This document shows positions 17,836-27,018 of a stretch of 64,000 bases of DNA, in pieces. Source of the DNA: Oceanicaulis alexandrii DSM 11625. GTDB lineage: Bacteria; Pseudomonadota; Alphaproteobacteria; Caulobacterales; Maricaulaceae. Within the stretch, counting starts at the first letter, position 1; every line of letters begins with the position of its first letter. Made by a program: the position numbers and the translations under genes. The stretch spans positions 2,356,001 to 2,420,000 of the forward strand of contig NZ_ATUP01000001.1 in assembly GCF_000420265.1 (NCBI RefSeq), written 5' to 3'. The notes beneath the pieces were generated by a model. That model saw only the letters and a program-made list of their open reading frames with translations. It was not told the origin of the DNA and made no database searches.

Positions 17836-17874
17836 CCCTCTCCCCTCCCTGAGGGGAGAGGTCAGGTGAGGGGT
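17836..17874 (+). repeat. REP-like palindromic element, copy A
   Basis: A C/T-rich palindrome, CTCTCCCCTC followed by GAGGGGAGAG, plus a GTCAGGTGAGGGG extension. An inverted version of the same unit lies at 17917-17960. Such CTCTCCC-type repeats are widespread intergenic elements in G+C-rich bacteria. It sits directly downstream of the glutamate-cysteine ligase gene. Confidence 0.6.
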
Positions 17875-17916
17875 GTTCGGCGCTTCATCCCTCTCATGCC
17901 TCACAGATTGAGACGT

Positions 17917-17960
17917 ACCCCCTCACCCTGCCTCTCCCCCTTGTTCAAGGGGGAGAGGGG
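17917..17960 (-). repeat. REP-like palindromic element, copy B (inverted)
   Basis: It reads CCCCCTCACCCTGC and then a CTCTCCCCCTT...AAGGGGGAGAG palindrome. In reverse complement it aligns with copy A over almost its whole length, so the two form an inverted pair about 40 bp apart. The stop codon of the DUF559 gene lies 6 bp to its right. Confidence 0.6.
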
Positions 17961-17965
17961 ATGTG

Positions 17966-18322
17966 TCAGCGTTGTTTCAGGGTGCGGGCGATTTGCAGGA
18001 TCTGATCGCCCAGCATGTCGGGTGCTTCAAAGACCTGCGTGTTCCAGAACCGCAGGACATGCCAGCCTTGGCTTTCCAACCACTCTGTGCGGCGTTGGTC
18101 GCGTAGCTGATGAGCGGGAAGATTATGCTGGCCACCATCGAGTTCGATGATCAGGCCAATGTCCGGGCAAGCGAAGTCGGCCACATAGGCGCCGATCGGA
18201 TGCTGGCGTCGAAATTTTAGTCCTTCAGGCCGTTGGCGCAGCAAGGACCAGAGTTTACACTCCGCATCAGTCATGTCCTTACGCAAGCGGCGTGCTGTGG
18301 CGATGGGTTTTCTCGAAGCCAT
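17966..18322 (-). CDS. DUF559 domain protein (Vsr/endonuclease-like fold)
   Basis: A 118-residue protein whose body is a DUF559 domain: ARRLRKDMTDAECKLW near the start, FRRQHPIGAYVADFAC, an IIELDGGQH motif and GWHVLRFWN. These match the PD-(D/E)xK-like core found also in very-short-patch repair endonucleases; D and E of VADFAC/IELDG are the expected metal ligands. The activity of DUF559 proteins is unproven. The ATG at 18322 is preferred over an upstream GTG. It is directly preceded on its 3' side by the pair of REP-like repeats. Confidence 0.85.
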   Translation of the reverse strand: MASRKPIATARRLRKDMTDAECKLWSLLRQRPEGLKFRRQHPIGAYVADFACPDIGLIIELDGGQHNLPAHQLRDQRRTEWLESQGWHVLRFWNTQVFEAPDMLGDQILQIARTLKQR

Positions 18323-18566
18323 GCTCACACTCTATCGAGAAAGATGCCTAACTTTGAAGTTGCTCTACCTTCATCTCGCTCCCCTTTGCCAAGAATAAGG
18401 TAAAGCCCTCCCGCCTCCCCCAATACCCCCACTGCCGCAAGGCCCTTGCGACTCCGCGTCTCGCGTGGTGTTTTGCGCGGTAGTATTTTCTTCATGAAGT
18501 TGATCACGGCCCTGTATTCACTGGCGCATGAGGGGCGTCGGGCCGTGATGGGGAGGACCTCAGCAC

Positions 18567-20447
18567 ATGAATATCGTTGTTCTGGCGGGGATCGTGATCA
18601 CGATCGCCACCGCCATTCCGGTCTTTCTGGAGATGCGCAAGCATCCCAAGGGCCTGCATATTCTCTTCTTCGCGGAGATGTGGGAGCGGTTTTCCTATTA
18701 CGGGATGCGCGGCCTGCTGATCTTCTATCTCACCCAGCATTTCCTGTTTAACGACAGCCTCGCCAGCGCGCAGTACGGCGCCTACACCGCGCTCGTCTAT
18801 CTGCTGCCGCTTCTGGGCGGGTATCTGGCCGACCGGTACTTAGGCAACCGCAAGGCGATCGCCTTCGGGGCGCTTTTGCTGGTGGCCGGTCACGCCACCA
18901 TGGGGATTGAAGGCGAGCCCGCGACCCAACAGCTGAGCTATCAGGGTCAGCAATACGAGCTGGTGGCTGAAGGCCGCGGCTCCATGCGTGAAGTCGCGCT
19001 GGAAGTGGACGGCGAGCTCTACCAGTTCTCCGCCAATGGCGAAGGCGATTTCCTGGTCGCGGACCTGCCGGCCTCGGCGTCGATTCCGTCGCTTCTGCCC
19101 CAGGGCGAGTTCGAGATCCTCGAAGCCGAGCGTGATCGCACCTTCCTGAACATTTTCTACTTCGCGCTGGCGCTGATCATCGTGGGGGTGGGTTTCCTGA
19201 AGGCCAACATCTCCTCCATTGTCGGCCAGCTCTATGAAGAGAACGATCCGCGCCGCGATGGCGGGTTCACGCTGTACTATTACGGCATCAATCTGGGCTC
19301 GTTCTGGGCGGCCATTCTGTGCGGCATGCTGGGCGAGACCGTGGGCTGGTGGGCCGGCTTCGGTCTGGCCGGTCTCGGCATGGCGCTGGGCTTTGTCGTG
19401 TTCGTGCGCGGCCGCGCCCTGTTCTTCCTTCCGGGCAAGAACCTCATCGACCATGTGGGCAATCCGCCCAGCCGCGAAAAACTGAAAGCCAAGGCGCTGG
19501 GTCCGCTCAACACCGAATGGCTGCTCTACGGCGTCGGTCTGGTCACCGTGGTCGTGGTCTGGTTCATGGTTCAGGCGCACACGATCCGCTTCACCCTGCC
19601 GGGCATGGGCGAACAGGATCTGCTGGCGCTCTTCCTGCTCATCGGCGGCCTGGGCTTTCTGGGCTATATGGGCGTCTACATGGCCAAGAATTGCACCAAG
19701 GTGGAGGCGCAACGCCTGATCCTGGCGCTGATCCTGATCATGGTGTCGGTCGTGTTCTGGGCGCTCTTTGAGCAGGCGGGCTCGTCCATGAACCTGTTCG
19801 CCGCGCGCAACACCGATCTGTCGGTGGGCTCGGCCTCGATCACCGCCAGCCAGGTGCAGTCGTTCAACGCCGGCTTTATCTTGCTGTTCGCACCGGCGTT
19901 TGCAGCCCTGTGGGCGTTCCTCGCCAAGCTGCAGAAGAACCCCAATACGCCGCTGAAATTCGGCCTCGCGCTGGTTCAGGTGGGCCTGGGCTTCATGGTG
20001 CTGGTCTGGGGCGTGAACTTTGCGGGCGATGATTATCGCGTGCCGCTGATCTTCCTCGCCGGCGCCTATCTGCTGCACACCACCGGCGAGCTCTGCCTGA
20101 GCCCCGTGGGCCTGTCGGCCATCACCAAGCTCAGCCCGGCGGCAGTGGTCTCCACCATGATGGCGGGCTGGTTCCTGTCGAGCTCGTTCGCGCAATATGT
20201 GGCGGGGATCATCGCCACTTTCACCGCCACCGACACCGTGGCGGGCCAGGTGCTCGATCCTGAAGCGGCGCTCAACGGCTATGCCGCCGTGTTCGGCTCG
20301 ATCGGCATGTTCGCGATCGCACTGGGCGTGATCTTCGGCCTGCTCAGCTTCTGGCTGAAGGGCCTGGGCCATGGCCGTGCGGAAGACCAGATCAGCGCCA
20401 AGGCAGAAGCCGCCGGCCCCGATCAGGACGCCCGCGACCTGCTGTAA
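18567..20447 (+). CDS. Proton-dependent oligopeptide (POT/PTR2) transporter
   Basis: A 626-residue member of the POT family, importing di- and tripeptides with protons across the inner membrane. The signatures FFAEMWERFSYYGMRGLL in the first helix and FTLYYYGINLGSF in the fifth are diagnostic. The ERFSYYG box is involved in proton coupling. Between helices 3 and 4 there is a soluble insertion of about 80 residues, roughly 112-190, beta-rich and predicted periplasmic. A GGGGAGG ribosome site precedes the ATG. The gene ends at a strong terminator. Confidence 0.9.
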   Translation: MNIVVLAGIVITIATAIPVFLEMRKHPKGLHILFFAEMWERFSYYGMRGLLIFYLTQHFLFNDSLASAQYGAYTALVYLLPLLGGYLADRYLGNRKAIAFGALLLVAGHATMGIEGEPATQQLSYQGQQYELVAEGRGSMREVALEVDGELYQFSANGEGDFLVADLPASASIPSLLPQGEFEILEAERDRTFLNIFYFALALIIVGVGFLKANISSIVGQLYEENDPRRDGGFTLYYYGINLGSFWAAILCGMLGETVGWWAGFGLAGLGMALGFVVFVRGRALFFLPGKNLIDHVGNPPSREKLKAKALGPLNTEWLLYGVGLVTVVVVWFMVQAHTIRFTLPGMGEQDLLALFLLIGGLGFLGYMGVYMAKNCTKVEAQRLILALILIMVSVVFWALFEQAGSSMNLFAARNTDLSVGSASITASQVQSFNAGFILLFAPAFAALWAFLAKLQKNPNTPLKFGLALVQVGLGFMVLVWGVNFAGDDYRVPLIFLAGAYLLHTTGELCLSPVGLSAITKLSPAAVVSTMMAGWFLSSSFAQYVAGIIATFTATDTVAGQVLDPEAALNGYAAVFGSIGMFAIALGVIFGLLSFWLKGLGHGRAEDQISAKAEAAGPDQDARDLL

Positions 20448-20467
20448 ACGCGGTCTCATGCACTGAG

Positions 20468-20500
20468 AAAAGCCCCGGAGCCTGACTCCGGGGCTTTTTT
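20468..20500. terminator. Bidirectional intrinsic terminator
   Basis: A 13-bp stem AAAAGCCCCGGAG/CTCCGGGGCTTTT with a CCTGA loop and a T run on either strand. It serves the peptide transporter gene and the convergent aspartyl protease gene, whose stop codon overlaps its right edge. Confidence 0.9.
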
Positions 20501-21425
20501 AATGGCTCAGCTGGGCGCGGCGATCACCGGGACAGCGCCAGGTTTCGGGGCCGGGATCGATCTGAGCCCGACCGGTCTCAAAATCGATGGTCAGGGCGGT
20601 GCTCTGCAACAGGTCCAAGCCCACGATCATGGCGGGCCGGTTGTCCCAGCCCATGGCGCGGAAGACATCGAGATCGGCCTCGCTGACCGCGATTCGCCGC
20701 AGGCAGACGCCGCCCATGCGGAACTGGCTGAGGATCACCCGGTCTTCGGTTTCCACAGGGTTCGGAATACGGGTCATATTGCCCACATTCACCACGCTGA
20801 CGGGGGTGCGCTGGTTCAGGCGCCGCGCCAGCGCATGATTGACCAGCGTGATGGGCGAGCCGGTATCGATCAGCACCGCGATGTCGTCCTCGATCCGGCG
20901 CGCTTGCGCGGCGCCCACCAGCACTTGCCGGACGGGATCGATGCGGGCGTCAGCGTGTCGGGGCTGTTGCGCGTTCACGGTGAGGCGCGCCTGGGGGTAG
21001 TCGAGCTTGATGACGTGACCTGTGAAGGCGTTGCTGCCCAGAAGTCCGAACAGTTCCAGCTCAAGATCGGGCGGGGTGGGGGTGACCACGGTGTCGATCT
21101 CGCCCAGAGGCACTGGTCCCAGCCTGAGATCAACCAGACCATGACGTTCAGCCTGAACCTCCGCCGTCAGGGTCTGGACCGCGTCCAGCCGGTCTTGCGT
21201 GCTGATGAAGCCGTGCGCTTCCGCCAGGCTCTGGGCGATGGCGGTGTGGCTGGCGCCGGTGTCCGGCGCGAACGGGTAGGGCCCGTCAGTCCCGATAAAA
21301 ACCGGCGCGACGAAATAGCCTGATGCGGTGCGTTCCAACTCGATCACGCTTGACTGAGCCATGGCGCTGGCGGCGAGTCCCAAGGACAGCGCCGCCGCGG
21401 TGAAAGCGCGCTTGGCGGCCTTCAT
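20499..21425 (-). CDS. Exported retropepsin-like aspartyl protease
   Basis: A 308-residue protein with a signal peptide (ending ASAMAQ) and two Asp-Thr-Gly motifs: APDTGASHTAIA near residue 55 and VLIDTGSPITLV in the second half. Each is the active-site loop of the pepsin/retropepsin fold, so a single chain may build both halves of the active site, as in eukaryotic pepsins. It is likely periplasmic. The ATG at 21425 is set by a GGGAGGAGG ribosome site. Substrate is unknown. The family includes other bacterial aspartyl-protease-like proteins of unknown role. Confidence 0.8.
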   Translation of the reverse strand: MKAAKRAFTAAALSLGLAASAMAQSSVIELERTASGYFVAPVFIGTDGPYPFAPDTGASHTAIAQSLAEAHGFISTQDRLDAVQTLTAEVQAERHGLVDLRLGPVPLGEIDTVVTPTPPDLELELFGLLGSNAFTGHVIKLDYPQARLTVNAQQPRHADARIDPVRQVLVGAAQARRIEDDIAVLIDTGSPITLVNHALARRLNQRTPVSVVNVGNMTRIPNPVETEDRVILSQFRMGGVCLRRIAVSEADLDVFRAMGWDNRPAMIVGLDLLQSTALTIDFETGRAQIDPGPETWRCPGDRRAQLSH

Positions 21426-21533
21426 ACGACCTCCTCCCAGCAGGATCGCCGGATCACGCATCGCCCGGCGCTTCGCCCTGCTGTTATAAGTTTATCAGAT
21501 CGTGCGCCGCGCCGGGATTACAAATCAGAAGCG

Positions 21534-23630
21534 TCAGAAAGCCCCCCGCACGCTGAGGAAGATCTGCGGGCCGTGGTCGAAATATCGCTGCTGGTGCAGG
21601 CGTTCGACGCCATCTGCGCGGGACCCGTCATACAGGATGCGATCTTGCTTGTCGGTGGTGTCGAGAATGAAGTTCGCCCCCAGACGCGTGGTCAGGCCGA
21701 ACCAGCGCGTGGTCTCCACATAGACATCCAGATCGCCGGCCGGGTTCTGGATGTTGGTGAAGCGGCTGACCCGGTAGGATGAGCGGTCAGACAGGTAGAA
21801 ATAGTCCCAGCCCCAGGCCATCTGGCGCTCAGGGAAGGTCTGGCGGAAATCAAAGCTCACCTCCCATTCCGCAATGCCGGACCAGGAGCGCTCCACACCG
21901 GTGACCGGATCATCGACATTGCTGTCATACCATTCCACGAAGCCGTCCAGCGTCGCGTTCCGAAGGCCCAGCCAGCCCAGCGGGCTGGTCCATTCCAGCG
22001 TCGCCCGGTTCAGCGCGCCATCGCCGATATTGCCTGGCGCATCGAACACCGCGGTCGGGGTGATGATGGCGATATAATCGTCCAGATCCTGAACCCAGAC
22101 GCGGCCCAGAGTCAGCGTCACCGAGGCGTCTTCATTGAAGCGCTGCTCGAACTCCGCCTCCAGCGTCCAGTCGGTTTGGGGGCGGTAATCGGGATTGCCC
22201 ACATCAACCTGATCGGAGTTGAGGTCCACCGAGCTGGCGAAATTGCCGAAATCAAGCTGGTCCACATTGCGCTCAATGCCGATGCGGATGCGGCGCTGGT
22301 CGCCGGGACGCCAGGTGAAGCTGCCGCGCGGCTTGAGATAGGTGAAGGTGCGCGACTGACCGGCGGAGCCAGACTGGGAAATCTCGCTATATTCATAGCG
22401 CAGACCGCCTTCCAGAGAGAACGCGTCATTGATCACCCAGACAGCGTCCGCAAACGCTTCGCCGCGCACTTCTTCAACGCGGGTGTCGCTGACCGGCAGG
22501 GGGATTTCCTCAAAGCCCGATCCCAGATCTTCAAACAGGGCCAGGCTGGCGTCGAGCGCATTGAACGCGGCCTCGGCGCCGAAGGTTAGCGAGTGGGCCT
22601 CCGTCAGCGTCCAGTCAAAGCTCTGGCGCAGCGCGGTTTCCTCTTCGGCGTTCTGATAGAAGACCTGGACCCGCTCAATGCCGTTTGAAAACGTGTTCAC
22701 GCTTTCCACTTCCGGCCCGTTATCGGTGTCTGACCGGGTCAGAAGGAAGGTCGTGGTCGAATTCAGTCCGTCCGACCAGCGATGCTCCAGCGTGGATGAC
22801 AGGCCCGCCTGCCAGCTGCGCTCGTCGTTTTTCTGTTCCACATAGGCGGCCGGAACCGGCGCATCATTCACATAGTCATAGGCGAAGCCGGAGATGATGC
22901 GGCGCCAGGCGACAAACTCGGCGTTCGCATTGACGCGCACTTGGGTGTTCTCGCCCAAAGGCCCCGCATAGCTGATCGAGGGTTCGATCTCGCGATAGCG
23001 TCTTTGATCATTGTAGTGCTCGCGCGACAACCGCACGCCGTCCGGACGAGTGGTTTCAACCGTTCGGTCATTGGCCGGCCCCCAGGTCTCCCAGTTCAGC
23101 CCCAGGGTCAGCTCGCCCGATCCGACAGGGCGCGTGACGGCGCTTTGGAATTCCGACGCCAGTCTGGACGAATTATTCAGGGTCAGGGTGTGATCAAAGC
23201 TGGCGCGCGTCCCGGCGCCCTCGACCAGAATGACATTTGCGAGCTGGCTGAAGCCGCGCATTTCGTATTCGGGCAGGGGTTCGCGGATCAGTTCGATGCG
23301 CACCACCTGAGCCGCTGGAATGCGTTGCAGGACCGTGCCCAGCCCCAGCGTCTTGTCTGAGGGACGCACGCCATTGATGAGCAGATTGCCGAATGCGTCC
23401 GCCAGGCCGCGCCGGTTGGTGTCGCCGTCCGACAGGGAAAAGCCGGGCAGGCGATTGACCATGTCGCGCGCGGTCACCGGGCTGAACTCGGTGAAGAAGC
23501 TGGCCGGATAGGCGAGAATGGCGCCGTCTGCTTCCCCTTCAGCGACCACAGGCTCAGGCGCATCATCGGCCAGCGCGGCCGGGGTCATCACCAAAAGGAA
23601 AGCGAGCGGCGCCGTTCGAAAAGTCATCAT
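21534..23630 (-). CDS. TonB-dependent outer membrane receptor
   Basis: A 698-residue outer-membrane receptor with a signal peptide (APLAFLLVMTPAALA), then a plug domain with VTARDMVNRLPGFSL, FGNLLINGVRPSDKTL and IPAAQVVRIELIREP, and a long C-terminal barrel rich in alternating aromatic and polar strands, ending in LSVRGAF with a terminal phenylalanine. No clear TonB box could be assigned by eye. The ligand is unknown. There is no neighbouring transport or regulatory gene that suggests one. I used the ATG at 23630 (another follows at 23627). Confidence 0.88.
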   Translation of the reverse strand: MMTFRTAPLAFLLVMTPAALADDAPEPVVAEGEADGAILAYPASFFTEFSPVTARDMVNRLPGFSLSDGDTNRRGLADAFGNLLINGVRPSDKTLGLGTVLQRIPAAQVVRIELIREPLPEYEMRGFSQLANVILVEGAGTRASFDHTLTLNNSSRLASEFQSAVTRPVGSGELTLGLNWETWGPANDRTVETTRPDGVRLSREHYNDQRRYREIEPSISYAGPLGENTQVRVNANAEFVAWRRIISGFAYDYVNDAPVPAAYVEQKNDERSWQAGLSSTLEHRWSDGLNSTTTFLLTRSDTDNGPEVESVNTFSNGIERVQVFYQNAEEETALRQSFDWTLTEAHSLTFGAEAAFNALDASLALFEDLGSGFEEIPLPVSDTRVEEVRGEAFADAVWVINDAFSLEGGLRYEYSEISQSGSAGQSRTFTYLKPRGSFTWRPGDQRRIRIGIERNVDQLDFGNFASSVDLNSDQVDVGNPDYRPQTDWTLEAEFEQRFNEDASVTLTLGRVWVQDLDDYIAIITPTAVFDAPGNIGDGALNRATLEWTSPLGWLGLRNATLDGFVEWYDSNVDDPVTGVERSWSGIAEWEVSFDFRQTFPERQMAWGWDYFYLSDRSSYRVSRFTNIQNPAGDLDVYVETTRWFGLTTRLGANFILDTTDKQDRILYDGSRADGVERLHQQRYFDHGPQIFLSVRGAF

Positions 23631-23723
23631 CAATCCAGTCTTGCAAATCAAAGTCAGGCGCAAGCTAGAGGGCATTGCGTGAAATATCTTATTACAAGGC
23701 GGTAAGTGACTACTTTGTAAGGT

Positions 23724-23754
23724 GGGTTAACCGAAAGGCGCCCAGTGTTAACCC
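23724..23754. repeat. Inverted repeat between tldD and the TonB receptor gene
   Basis: Perfect 8-bp arms GGGTTAAC and GTTAACCC are separated by 15 bp, and the right arm includes the tldD stop codon. No T run follows on the minus strand, so it is a poor terminator. It could be an operator for the receptor gene downstream. Confidence 0.35.
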
Positions 23755-25160
23755 GCGCCGCCGACCGTCAGGCCGTCAATGCGCAAGGTCGGCTGCCCCA
23801 CGCCCACGGGCACGCCCTGTCCGGCCTTGCCGCAGGTGCCGACGCCGGGATCGAGCTGCAGATCATTGCCAATCATGGAGATCTTAGTCAGCGCCGTCGG
23901 GCCGTCCCCGATCAGGGTCGCGCCCTTGATCGGCTCGCAAATCTTGCCGTCCCGCACGCGATAGGCCTCGGTGCAGCGGAAGACGAACTTGCCCGAGGTG
24001 ATGTCCACCTGGCCGCCGCCGAAATTCTTAGCGTAGACGCCGTCTTTCAGGCTGTCCAGAATCTCGCCCGGATCGGCGTCGCCCGCTTCCATGATGGTGT
24101 TGGTCATGCGCGGCATGGGCGGGTGGGCGTAGCTCTCGCGGCGACCGTTTCCGGTGGGCTCCACCCCCATCAGGCGGGCATTTTGCCGGTCCTGCATATA
24201 GCCTTTCAGCACGCCGTCCTCGATCAGCACGGTGCGTCCGGTGGGCGTGCCTTCATCGTCAAAGCTCAACGAGCCGCGGCGATCGGGGATCGTGCCGTCA
24301 TCGACGACTGTCACGCCCCTGGACGCCACTTGCTGACCGACCTTGCCGGAGAAAGCGGAGCTGCCCTTGCGGTTGAAATCGCCTTCAAGGCCATGGCCCA
24401 CCGCCTCATGCAGCAAGATGGCCGGCCAGCCCGGTCCAAGCACCACTTGCCATTCGCCCGCCGGGGCGTCGACGGCTTCAAGATTGACCTTGGCCACGCG
24501 CAACGCTTCGTCGGCGAGGCCTTTCCAGGCGCCCGGCGCGATCCACTGATCAAACGCGGCGCGACCGCCAGCCCCGGCGGAGCCGGTTTCGCGGCGGCCA
24601 TTGCGTTCGCAGGTGACGGAGACGTTCACGCGCACCAGCGGGCGCACTTCGCTGCGCACATCGCCGCCGGACCGCACAATGCCGATCACCCGGCGCGAGG
24701 CGGACACCGAGGCGGACACCTGCACCACTTCAGGATCGCTGGCGCGGCAATACGCGTCGATCTCCGCCAGCAGGGCGGACTTGGCTTCAAAGCCCGGCTG
24801 CGCGATCACGTCCACATCTTGATAAAGGGTCTGGTTGGCGCGGGCGGGAGAGGGCGCCATGACCGCATCGCGGCCCTGACGGGCGGCGTTTGCGGTTTCC
24901 CCGGCGCGCTTGAGCGCGGCCAGGGTTGGATCGGAGGAGTGCGCGAAACCGGAGGCTTCGCCAAAAACGCCGCGCAGGCCAAAGCCGCGCTCGGCGTCGA
25001 AATTGGCGACTTTCAACCGACCATCATCAAAGGCGAGGCTTTCCGCCGTAGAGGTCTCAAGAAACAGCTCGCCATCATCCGCGCCGACCAGCGCCTCGTC
25101 GAGCACGCGGCCCGCATCATCAGCGTCAAATTCAAAAGCGGAAAACGGATCAGTGGTCAT
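23748..25160 (-). CDS. tldD: Metallopeptidase-like protein TldD
   Basis: A 470-residue TldD, partner of TldE/PmbA in a zinc-dependent peptidase complex that degrades unfolded peptides and processes modified peptides. The HExxxH zinc motif is present in LLHEAVGHGLEGD near residue 255. The N-terminal half carries the expected ELFLETSTAESLAFDDGRL and GFGLRGVFGEA. The ATG at 25160 is chosen from the family start. tldE is not in this window. Confidence 0.93.
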   Translation of the reverse strand: MTTDPFSAFEFDADDAGRVLDEALVGADDGELFLETSTAESLAFDDGRLKVANFDAERGFGLRGVFGEASGFAHSSDPTLAALKRAGETANAARQGRDAVMAPSPARANQTLYQDVDVIAQPGFEAKSALLAEIDAYCRASDPEVVQVSASVSASRRVIGIVRSGGDVRSEVRPLVRVNVSVTCERNGRRETGSAGAGGRAAFDQWIAPGAWKGLADEALRVAKVNLEAVDAPAGEWQVVLGPGWPAILLHEAVGHGLEGDFNRKGSSAFSGKVGQQVASRGVTVVDDGTIPDRRGSLSFDDEGTPTGRTVLIEDGVLKGYMQDRQNARLMGVEPTGNGRRESYAHPPMPRMTNTIMEAGDADPGEILDSLKDGVYAKNFGGGQVDITSGKFVFRCTEAYRVRDGKICEPIKGATLIGDGPTALTKISMIGNDLQLDPGVGTCGKAGQGVPVGVGQPTLRIDGLTVGGAG

Positions 25161-25248
25161 GACGGCTCCTGCGCGTGGCGGTACGCCGTCATACATAGAC
25201 CCTCACCATTGCGAGTGCGAGGGGCGCGGGCAGGTTGCCCCGTTTCAA

Positions 25249-25878
25249 TCAGCCCTGATGCCAGATGAACCGGCCGGGCTGGGCGGCGAGGGTCATGTTC
25301 TCGGGATCTTGCTGCGCAGCTTGATTATAGGCGGCGTAGGCGTCCTCGAACCGGCCCAGAGTCTCAAGAGCAATGGCGGTGTTGAAGGCGACCAGCGCCG
25401 GGCTGGCGCCCAGCTCTTCGGCCTGACGTGCGGTCTCGATCGCCTGCTGCGCTGAACCGGTGGTGATTTGCGCGGCGGACAGGTTCAGCCAGGCTTCGGC
25501 CAGCTCCGGCGCCAGCTCGACCGCTTCTTCAAGGTCAGAGCGCGCCTGCCCGTTCTGGCCGCGCGCGAGCAGCATGACGGCGCGATTGGTCAGAACGCGC
25601 GCGCGGGTTTCGCCGCTGACCGACGCATCACGAAGAAGAAGATCGCAAGCGCCGAGGGCGCGACCGGTCGCGCCGGAGTCCCGTGCGCCAGCCTCACACT
25701 CATAACGCGCGTCTGTTTCGAATGACGGGCTTTCATCGGCTTGCCCCAGGGCGCGGCCGGAAAAGGCGAAGGAGATCGCGAAGGCCAGCAGGGCCGCCAT
25801 GGCCAGACCGAACACGCCGCCGGTGAGCGCCTGTATGAGCGGCTTGTTCTGGCGGGTTTGAAAACTGTGTGTCGACAT
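25249..25878 (-). CDS. TPR-repeat protein with membrane/signal segment
   Basis: A 209-residue protein with one N-terminal hydrophobic segment (GLAMAALLAFAISFAFSG) followed by two or three tetratricopeptide repeats, for example NGQARSDLEEAVELAPELAEAWLN and the repeat around ALETLGRFEDAYAAYNQA. TPRs mediate protein contacts, and the partner is unknown. The ATG at 25878 has a GAGGGGG stretch upstream; an in-frame ATG at 25902 is possible. The gene is divergent from the cta operon, with 262 bp between. Confidence 0.72.
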   Translation of the reverse strand: MSTHSFQTRQNKPLIQALTGGVFGLAMAALLAFAISFAFSGRALGQADESPSFETDARYECEAGARDSGATGRALGACDLLLRDASVSGETRARVLTNRAVMLLARGQNGQARSDLEEAVELAPELAEAWLNLSAAQITTGSAQQAIETARQAEELGASPALVAFNTAIALETLGRFEDAYAAYNQAAQQDPENMTLAAQPGRFIWHQG

Positions 25879-26008
25879 CAATCTGGCCCCCTCAGACTTC
25901 ATAATGAGCAACAAGGTTAGCAAAGCCTAAATCAACGGGCCAGACATTCATACGCAGAAGGAGGTGGAAAAAGGGCGCCAAGTGCGACAAAAAGGCGCTT
26001 AAGCTCGA

Positions 26009-26037
26009 TTGGCTCGCCTGTGATTGCAGTCTATATC
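26009..26037 (+). promoter_or_regulatory. Candidate promoter of the cta operon
   Basis: TTGGCT and TATATC separated by exactly 17 bp lie about 100 bp upstream of ctaC, in the otherwise non-coding stretch between the divergent TPR gene and ctaC. It matches a housekeeping-type promoter in spacing and approximately in sequence. Confidence 0.45.
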
Positions 26038-26140
26038 GTGCGCAACGAGCACTGTGGCGACGAGTCGCCGCATCTGGCGTTTGAGCGTATCTCGCAAGAC
26101 GTCGCCAATTGGACGATAGAACCAGGACTTTGGGGAAATT

Positions 26141-27007
26141 ATGCGATTCTCGGCCATGCTGGGCGCCTTCGCCGCCCTTTGTTTAACGACCGCCGGCGCT
26201 TCGGCGACCGTCATCGGCGCGCCGATCGACGGTAATCTGGGGCTGCAGCAAGCGGTCACTCCGGTGAAGGAAAACATCGACGTTTTCCACACCATGGTGC
26301 TGTGGATCATCACCGCCATCACGCTGGTCGTTCTCGGCCTGCTGGTCTGGGTGATGGTGCGCTACAACAGCAAGCGCAACCCTGAAGCCAAGAAATTCAG
26401 CCATAACACGCTGGTCGAAGTGATCTGGACAGGCATCCCGATCCTGATCCTGGTCGTGATCGCGGTGCCGTCCTTCAAACTGCTTTACTTGCAGGACGTC
26501 ATTCCCGAAGCGGATTTCACGATCAAGGCGACGGGCAACCAGTGGAACTGGACCTACACCTATCCCGACCATGGCGGCTTTGATTACGTGGCCAACATGC
26601 TTGCGGACGAAGATATCGCCGGCCATCCGTTCGCCGCGCTGCGCAATCTCAGCACCGACCTTCCGGTGGTGGTGCCGACCGGCGCGACCGTGCGTGTGGA
26701 AGTGACCGCGTCTGACGTGATCCACAACTGGGCCATGCCGGCTTTCGGCATCAAGATGGACGCGATTCCGGGCCGTCTGAACGAAACCTGGTTCATGGTC
26801 GACGAGCCGGGCATCTATTACGGCCAGTGCTCTGAACTGTGCGGCCTGCGCCATGCTTACATGCCGATCGAAGTCCATGTGGTGCCCGAAGAGGTTTTCA
26901 CCGCCTGGGTCGATGCGGCCAACAATGACCCCTACACGGCGCCGGACGTCCTGGCCGCCTATTATAACGACGTGCGTGGCGGGGCTCGCCTCGCTTCCGT
27001 CCAGTAA
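26141..27007 (+). CDS. ctaC: Cytochrome c oxidase subunit II
   Basis: A 288-residue subunit II of the aa3-type oxidase, which receives electrons from cytochrome c at its CuA centre. It has a signal peptide, two transmembrane helices ([20 protein letters not shown] and [19 protein letters not shown]) and a periplasmic cupredoxin domain with the CuA ligands C230, C234, H238 and M241 in the [12 protein letters not shown] motif. The QWNWTYTYP aromatic stretch for electron entry is present. It is the first gene of the eight-gene cta operon; the next gene starts 11 bp later. Confidence 0.96.
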   Translation: MRFSAMLGAFAALCLTTAGASATVIGAPIDGNLGLQQAVTPVKENIDVFHTMVLWIITAITLVVLGLLVWVMVRYNSKRNPEAKKFSHNTLVEVIWTGIPILILVVIAVPSFKLLYLQDVIPEADFTIKATGNQWNWTYTYPDHGGFDYVANMLADEDIAGHPFAALRNLSTDLPVVVPTGATVRVEVTASDVIHNWAMPAFGIKMDAIPGRLNETWFMVDEPGIYYGQCSELCGLRHAYMPIEVHVVPEEVFTAWVDAANNDPYTAPDVLAAYYNDVRGGARLASVQ

Positions 27008-27018
27008 GGAGAGATCAG

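Noticed and set aside
18325-18507. Short minus-strand frame upstream of the DUF559 gene
   Set aside because: Its 60 codons overlap the promoter region of the transporter gene, contain no domain, and lack a convincing ribosome site.
18840-20459. Long minus-strand reading frame (539 codons) opposite the peptide transporter gene
   Set aside because: It is dominated by Gln, His, Arg and Glu as expected for the antisense of hydrophobic codons, and has no motif or ribosome site.
23745-25268. Long plus-strand reading frame opposite tldD
   Set aside because: TldD is intact with its HExxxH motif; the antisense product has no recognisable feature.
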